From the NCBI GenBank assembly GCA_023144585.1, contig JAGLFI010000031.1:1-9412 (forward strand): a stretch of 9,412 nucleotides of DNA. The letters are read 5' to 3'. Of the stretch, positions 7,037 through 9,412 are shown in pieces; the stretch's first letter is position 1, and every line of letters starts with the position of its first letter. The translations under genes were made by a program, and so were the position numbers. This stretch comes from Desulfobacula sp. (GTDB lineage Bacteria > Desulfobacterota > Desulfobacteria > Desulfobacterales > Desulfobacteraceae). Under the pieces are notes generated by a model. That model ran no database searches and had not been told where the DNA came from. It worked only from the letters and a program-made list of their open reading frames with translations.

Positions 7037-7342
7037 TTATGACAACCTGATATGCTGCTTCTCTACATCAATATTTTGCCGATATAAAATGGCAACATGC
7101 CCGATCATACCCGCAATATGGGATTGGGTGGCCTTTGCAATCTCTTTTATCAAAGCATTTTTTTGCTCTTTTTCTTTATAATCGTTGAATTTGACTTTGA
7201 TAAGCTCACTGGCTTCCAGGGCCTGGTCAATCTCCCCTATCAATGTCTCGGTAATGCCTTTCTGACCGACAAAAGCAGATGGATTTAAATTGTGTGCAAG
7301 CCCCCGTAAGTACTTTTTTTGTGATCCTTTTAATTCTTTCAA
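7037..7342 (-). CDS. yhbY: YhbY-family CRM-domain RNA-binding protein
   Basis: A 101-residue single CRM-domain protein, the usual length for YhbY, which associates with the large ribosomal subunit precursor and assists assembly. The family pattern is clear: LKGSQKKYLRGLAHNLNPSAFVGQKGIT (5-32), then IGEIDQALEASELIKVKF. The RNA-contacting GxxG loop is GQKG where GKGG is usual. The start is a TTG at 7342: AAGGA (7354-7350) lies 7 bases upstream, and there is no in-frame ATG. A two-codon ATG-TAA start-stop lies at 7358-7353, overlapping this ribosome-binding site. It is 59 bases downstream of the YkgJ-like gene and 2 bases upstream of the MBL hydrolase. It is likely cotranscribed with the hydrolase; I see no functional link between them. 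Confidence 0.92.
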   Translation of the reverse strand: MKELKGSQKKYLRGLAHNLNPSAFVGQKGITETLIGEIDQALEASELIKVKFNDYKEKEQKNALIKEIAKATQSHIAGMIGHVAILYRQNIDVEKQHIRLS

Positions 7343-7401
7343 ACCAATATCCTTACATGTTTATTTTTAAAGTTTGTACCATATCATAAAAAGAATTGAA
7401 T

Positions 7402-7944
7402 TTATAGATTTGGACAGGATATGCGGATAAATTCCTCTTCCATTTTATTTCTAAGATCTTTGATTTCCATAAGAATTTGCTCAAAATTTTGCATCATTTT
7501 TTGATAATGAAGGGTAATATATATATTTTGTTCTGGACAAAAATACCAGGTACAGACAAAAGGACGTTCCAGCCTTGAAAGCATACACCCTTTTTCAGCA
7601 AAATGGCAGCAGGCTCTTTCACGATTCCCAGATGAATTCTTTATAATTTGAAATGTAGGAAATTTATTCAGACCAAAATAAATATAGAGCAGGTCTTTGA
7701 AATCAAACCATATGGTTGCTCTTATACAGCAGATATCCTCACAATATATACAGGTGTTGGAACAAACCTTTTCTATTGATCCTGATATCTTTTCAAATCT
7801 CTGTCTGATCTGATCTGCTGTTTTATAAACTATTACAAGTTTTTGTCCATACAAGTCATCAACTCTTTTTATGAATAGAAAAACCTGATTCCATTCTTCA
7901 GCAGTATACCATGGAATATTGGCATCATTTTTCGTTGCTCGCAT
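7402..7944 (-). CDS. Cysteine-rich YkgJ-like metal-cluster-binding protein
   Basis: A 180-residue soluble protein with eleven cysteines arranged like the YkgJ/UPF0153 group, thought to bind zinc or an iron-sulfur cluster. The visible pattern is C61-x3-C65-x2-C68-x3-C72-C73, then C112-C113-x6-C120, then RPFVC131-x4-C136, plus C177. The phrase RLERPFVCTWYFCP matches the group's usual 'RP..CR.F.C' signature. No signal peptide or membrane segment is seen. A TTG at 7959 would add five residues, but the ATG at 7944 is closer to family practice. AAAGGAG ends only 2 bases before it, an unusually tight spacing. It is transcribed divergently from the HMA-hgcA pair, and its promoter candidate overlaps theirs. 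A role in metal or thiol homeostasis is possible but is inferred only from cysteines and position. Confidence 0.75.
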   Translation of the reverse strand: MRATKNDANIPWYTAEEWNQVFLFIKRVDDLYGQKLVIVYKTADQIRQRFEKISGSIEKVCSNTCIYCEDICCIRATIWFDFKDLLYIYFGLNKFPTFQIIKNSSGNRERACCHFAEKGCMLSRLERPFVCTWYFCPEQNIYITLHYQKMMQNFEQILMEIKDLRNKMEEEFIRISCPNL

Positions 7945-7989
7945 ATCTCCTTTTATCAAACATCAATCTGCTAACTTATTACCATCATG

Positions 7990-8017
7990 TTGACGAATAT
8001 TTTTTGATCATTATTAT
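7990..8017 (+). promoter_or_regulatory. Putative promoter of the HMA-hgcA unit
   Basis: TTGACG at 7990-7995 and TATTAT at 8012-8017 are separated by 16 bases, each matching the sigma-70 consensus at 5 of 6 positions. The start codon of the HMA gene follows about 58 bases after the -10, leaving a leader of roughly 50 bases. Confidence 0.5.
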
Positions 8018-8039
8018 ACACTTATGGAGTATGGTTCAA
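8013..8039 (-). promoter_or_regulatory. Putative divergent promoter of the YkgJ-like gene
   Basis: On the minus strand TTGAAC (8039-8034) and a perfect TATAAT (8018-8013) are separated by 15 bases, a short spacer. The -10 covers the same bases as the -10 of the rightward promoter, so the two promoters would compete or be co-regulated. A small imperfect dyad, ATAC...GTAT at 8016-8032, lies in the spacer; its role is unknown. Confidence 0.4.
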
Positions 8040-8075
8040 TAAATATCTTTTAACTTTCAAATAAGGATAGGTAAC

Positions 8076-8291
8076 ATGGCTTCACAAAAAATAACCCTGA
8101 ATGTAGAGGGTATGAGTTGCAGTCACTGCTCGGGAATGGTACAAAAAACCCTTGAAGAAATTGATGGTGTTTCCAACGTATCTGTGGATCTTGATGCAAA
8201 AAAAGCCTTTTTTGATGCTGATGTTTCAGAGCTCATTGATAAAGCAATTCAAGAAATAAATGAGGCCGGGTACAAGGCATCAAATGGATAA
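8076..8291 (+). CDS. Heavy-metal-associated (HMA) domain protein, CopZ/MerP-like, coupled to hgcA
   Basis: A 71-residue single-domain protein with the ferredoxin-like HMA fold. It has the metal-binding loop GMSCSHC (12-18; ligands C15 and C18), then the usual helix VQKTLEEIDGV, the strand VSNVSVDLDAKKAFF, and the closing AGYKAS. It lacks a signal peptide, so it is cytosolic like CopZ and unlike periplasmic MerP. Such proteins carry Cu(I), Zn(II) or Hg(II) between partners by exchange between paired cysteines. The ATG at 8076 has AAGGATAGG upstream. Its TAA (8289-8291) lies inside the start of hgcA, an 8-base overlap, so the two are translated together. This supports delivery of a thiophilic metal, plausibly Hg(II), to HgcA or HgcB. 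Metal identity is not determined by the motif, and a copper chaperone remains possible. Confidence 0.92.
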   Translation: MASQKITLNVEGMSCSHCSGMVQKTLEEIDGVSNVSVDLDAKKAFFDADVSELIDKAIQEINEAGYKASNG

Positions 8292-9412
8292 TACACCTTC
8301 TCAAAAAGGCCTGAAAATATCAACCTCCGGCGTAAATCTCATGTCCTCCATGGATGAGATCACCTCAAGCTGTTCGACTGAACCTTCCAACCCCATGACA
8401 GACTATGAAAAACCAGGCTATAAGCTGTACTCTTATGTGGAAAAATTTATAAAAACCGATGCAGGGCTTATCCCCATCATCAAGCCAAAGCTGGGAAAAG
8501 ATGACCTTTTTTCAAGCTTTTATGTCAGATGCGGTATCAACCGGTATAAGTATACGGTGGCTCCCGGACTTTATGCCATTGGAAAACCGGATAAAAATTG
8601 TGAGGTACTTGTAACCGCAAATTTTAAATTGACTTTTGATCATTTAAGAAAAGAACTGACCAACATCAGTGCATGGATTCTGGTACTGGATACAAAAGGG
8701 ATCAATGTCTGGTGTGCAGCAGGAAAGGGAACCTTTTCAACCCGGGAACTTGTGAAAAGAATTAAAGGATGCTCCCTTGAAAAGATTGTGGATCATAAAC
8801 GGATCATTGTTCCCCAACTGGGAGCAACCGGCATATCGGCAAGGAATGTCAAAAAACAGTCTGGATTCAGAGTGATCTATGGCCCCATACGGGCAAATGA
8901 TATCCCTGGCTTTTTGGAGAATGATAAAAAAGCAGACAAAAAAATGAGACAGGTCACCTTTAATCTGTATGAACGATTTATCCTCACACCTGTAGAGGTA
9001 CAGATTGTATTGAAACCAGCATTGATCACAGCACTGATTCTGTTTATCATTTCAGGTTTCGGCCCGGGTATTTTTTCTTTTTCCATGGCCTGGGAAAGAG
9101 GAGTTGTTTCTTTTTTGGCCCTTACAGCAGGGATATTTTCAGGTGCCTTTGTTACCCCGGTACTGCTTCCCTTTATCCCCTCCAAGGAATTTGCTCTCAA
9201 GGGAATCATCACCGGAAGTATTTTTGCTATACTCCTGATGGTTATAATGTCGTCTGCCATTAGCGGTCTGGCAGGATTCCTGGCCTTATTTCTGTTCAGC
9301 GTGACCATCAGCTCTTTTCTGGCCATGAATTTTACAGGGACGACACCGTTTACATCACCCTCAGGGGTTGAAAAAGAAATGAAACGATACATCCCTGTGC
9401 AATTGGTTTGCC
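8284..9412 (+). CDS. hgcA: Mercury methylation corrinoid protein HgcA (partial, C-terminus outside window)
   Basis: 376 residues are visible. HgcA holds a cobalamin whose lower axial ligand is a cysteine thiolate, and transfers a methyl group to Hg(II); HgcB, a ferredoxin-like protein, completes the system. The diagnostic cap-helix motif N-V-W-C-A-A-G-K is intact at 141-148, with the cobalt-ligand Cys at 144. It is framed by AWILVLDTKGI before and GTFSTRELVKRI after. VPQLGATGISA (176-186) and YGPIRANDI (199-207) complete the corrinoid-binding domain. From about 245 there are four hydrophobic segments (about 245-266, 272-297, 303-325, 328-348), then NFTGTTPFTSPSGVEKEM (349-366), also typical of HgcA; the last membrane segment would lie past the edge. 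The ATG at 8284 has AAGG 6 bases upstream and overlaps the HMA stop. The first 40 or so residues are poorly conserved and polar; internal ATGs at codons 20, 23 and 38 are alternatives. Confidence 0.96.
   Translation, partial: MDNTPSQKGLKISTSGVNLMSSMDEITSSCSTEPSNPMTDYEKPGYKLYSYVEKFIKTDAGLIPIIKPKLGKDDLFSSFYVRCGINRYKYTVAPGLYAIGKPDKNCEVLVTANFKLTFDHLRKELTNISAWILVLDTKGINVWCAAGKGTFSTRELVKRIKGCSLEKIVDHKRIIVPQLGATGISARNVKKQSGFRVIYGPIRANDIPGFLENDKKADKKMRQVTFNLYERFILTPVEVQIVLKPALITALILFIISGFGPGIFSFSMAWERGVVSFLALTAGIFSGAFVTPVLLPFIPSKEFALKGIITGSIFAILLMVIMSSAISGLAGFLALFLFSVTISSFLAMNFTGTTPFTSPSGVEKEMKRYIPVQLVC

Noticed and set aside
8076..8291. Periplasmic MerP of a mercury-resistance operon
   Set aside because: No signal peptide and no merT, merA or merR in the window; the protein is a cytosolic CopZ-type HMA domain.
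8877..9392. Minus-strand open frame of 171 codons
   Set aside because: Antisense to the membrane-domain part of hgcA, with no domain signature; the hgcA frame explains this stretch fully.
8284..9412. Corrinoid iron-sulfur protein subunit of acetyl-CoA synthase (CdhD/AcsC type)
   Set aside because: Those proteins share the corrinoid fold but lack the N-V-W-C-A-A-G-K cap helix and the C-terminal membrane domain seen here.

Overview
The window looks like chromosomal DNA of an anaerobic, probably sulfate-reducing Desulfobacterota bacterium of the Desulfobacteraceae type (Desulfobacula/Desulfobacter-like). This is an inference from the modest G+C content, the presence of hgcA, and the mix of short-chain dehydrogenases and thiamine-diphosphate enzymes; no marker gene fixes the taxonomy. 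The window is densely coded: nothing longer than about 200 bases lacks a gene. No rRNA, tRNA, CRISPR array, insertion sequence or attachment site was seen.

Left and centre (about 1-6062, all on the minus strand, so read from right to left): a promoter with palindromic operator candidates (about 5989-6062) precedes a TetR-family regulator. It is followed at short spacing by a FabG-like short-chain dehydrogenase (SDR), a thiamine-diphosphate (ThDP) enzyme resembling ILVBL/HACL2-type 2-hydroxyacyl-CoA lyases, a bile-acid:sodium-symporter-family (BASS) transporter, a second SDR that overlaps the transporter by 14 bases, and a divergent YchF-like protein that runs off the left edge. Regulator, transporter, C-C lyase/ligase and two dehydrogenases together suggest an inducible pathway for a carbonyl, hydroxy-acid or 2-hydroxyacyl-CoA substrate. 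The substrate cannot be read from the sequence.

Middle (about 6089-7944, minus strand): a cysteine-rich YkgJ-like metal-cluster protein, a YhbY-type CRM-domain ribosome-associated protein with a TTG start, and a metallo-beta-lactamase-fold hydrolase. The last ends in a 14-bp hairpin that includes its own stop codon, followed by a weak intrinsic terminator. This separates the group from the TetR cluster.

Right (about 7990-9412, plus strand): a two-gene unit transcribed away from the YkgJ-like gene. Its first gene encodes a 71-residue heavy-metal-associated (HMA) domain protein with GMSCSHC. This overlaps by 8 bases the start of hgcA, the corrinoid protein of mercury methylation, recognised by its intact N-V-W-C-A-A-G-K cap-helix motif and the following membrane domain. 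hgcA runs off the right edge; its partner hgcB would be expected just beyond. The most notable feature of the window is this translational coupling of a soluble metallochaperone-like protein to the mercury methyltransferase, with a cysteine-rich metal-binding protein divergently transcribed from overlapping promoters.
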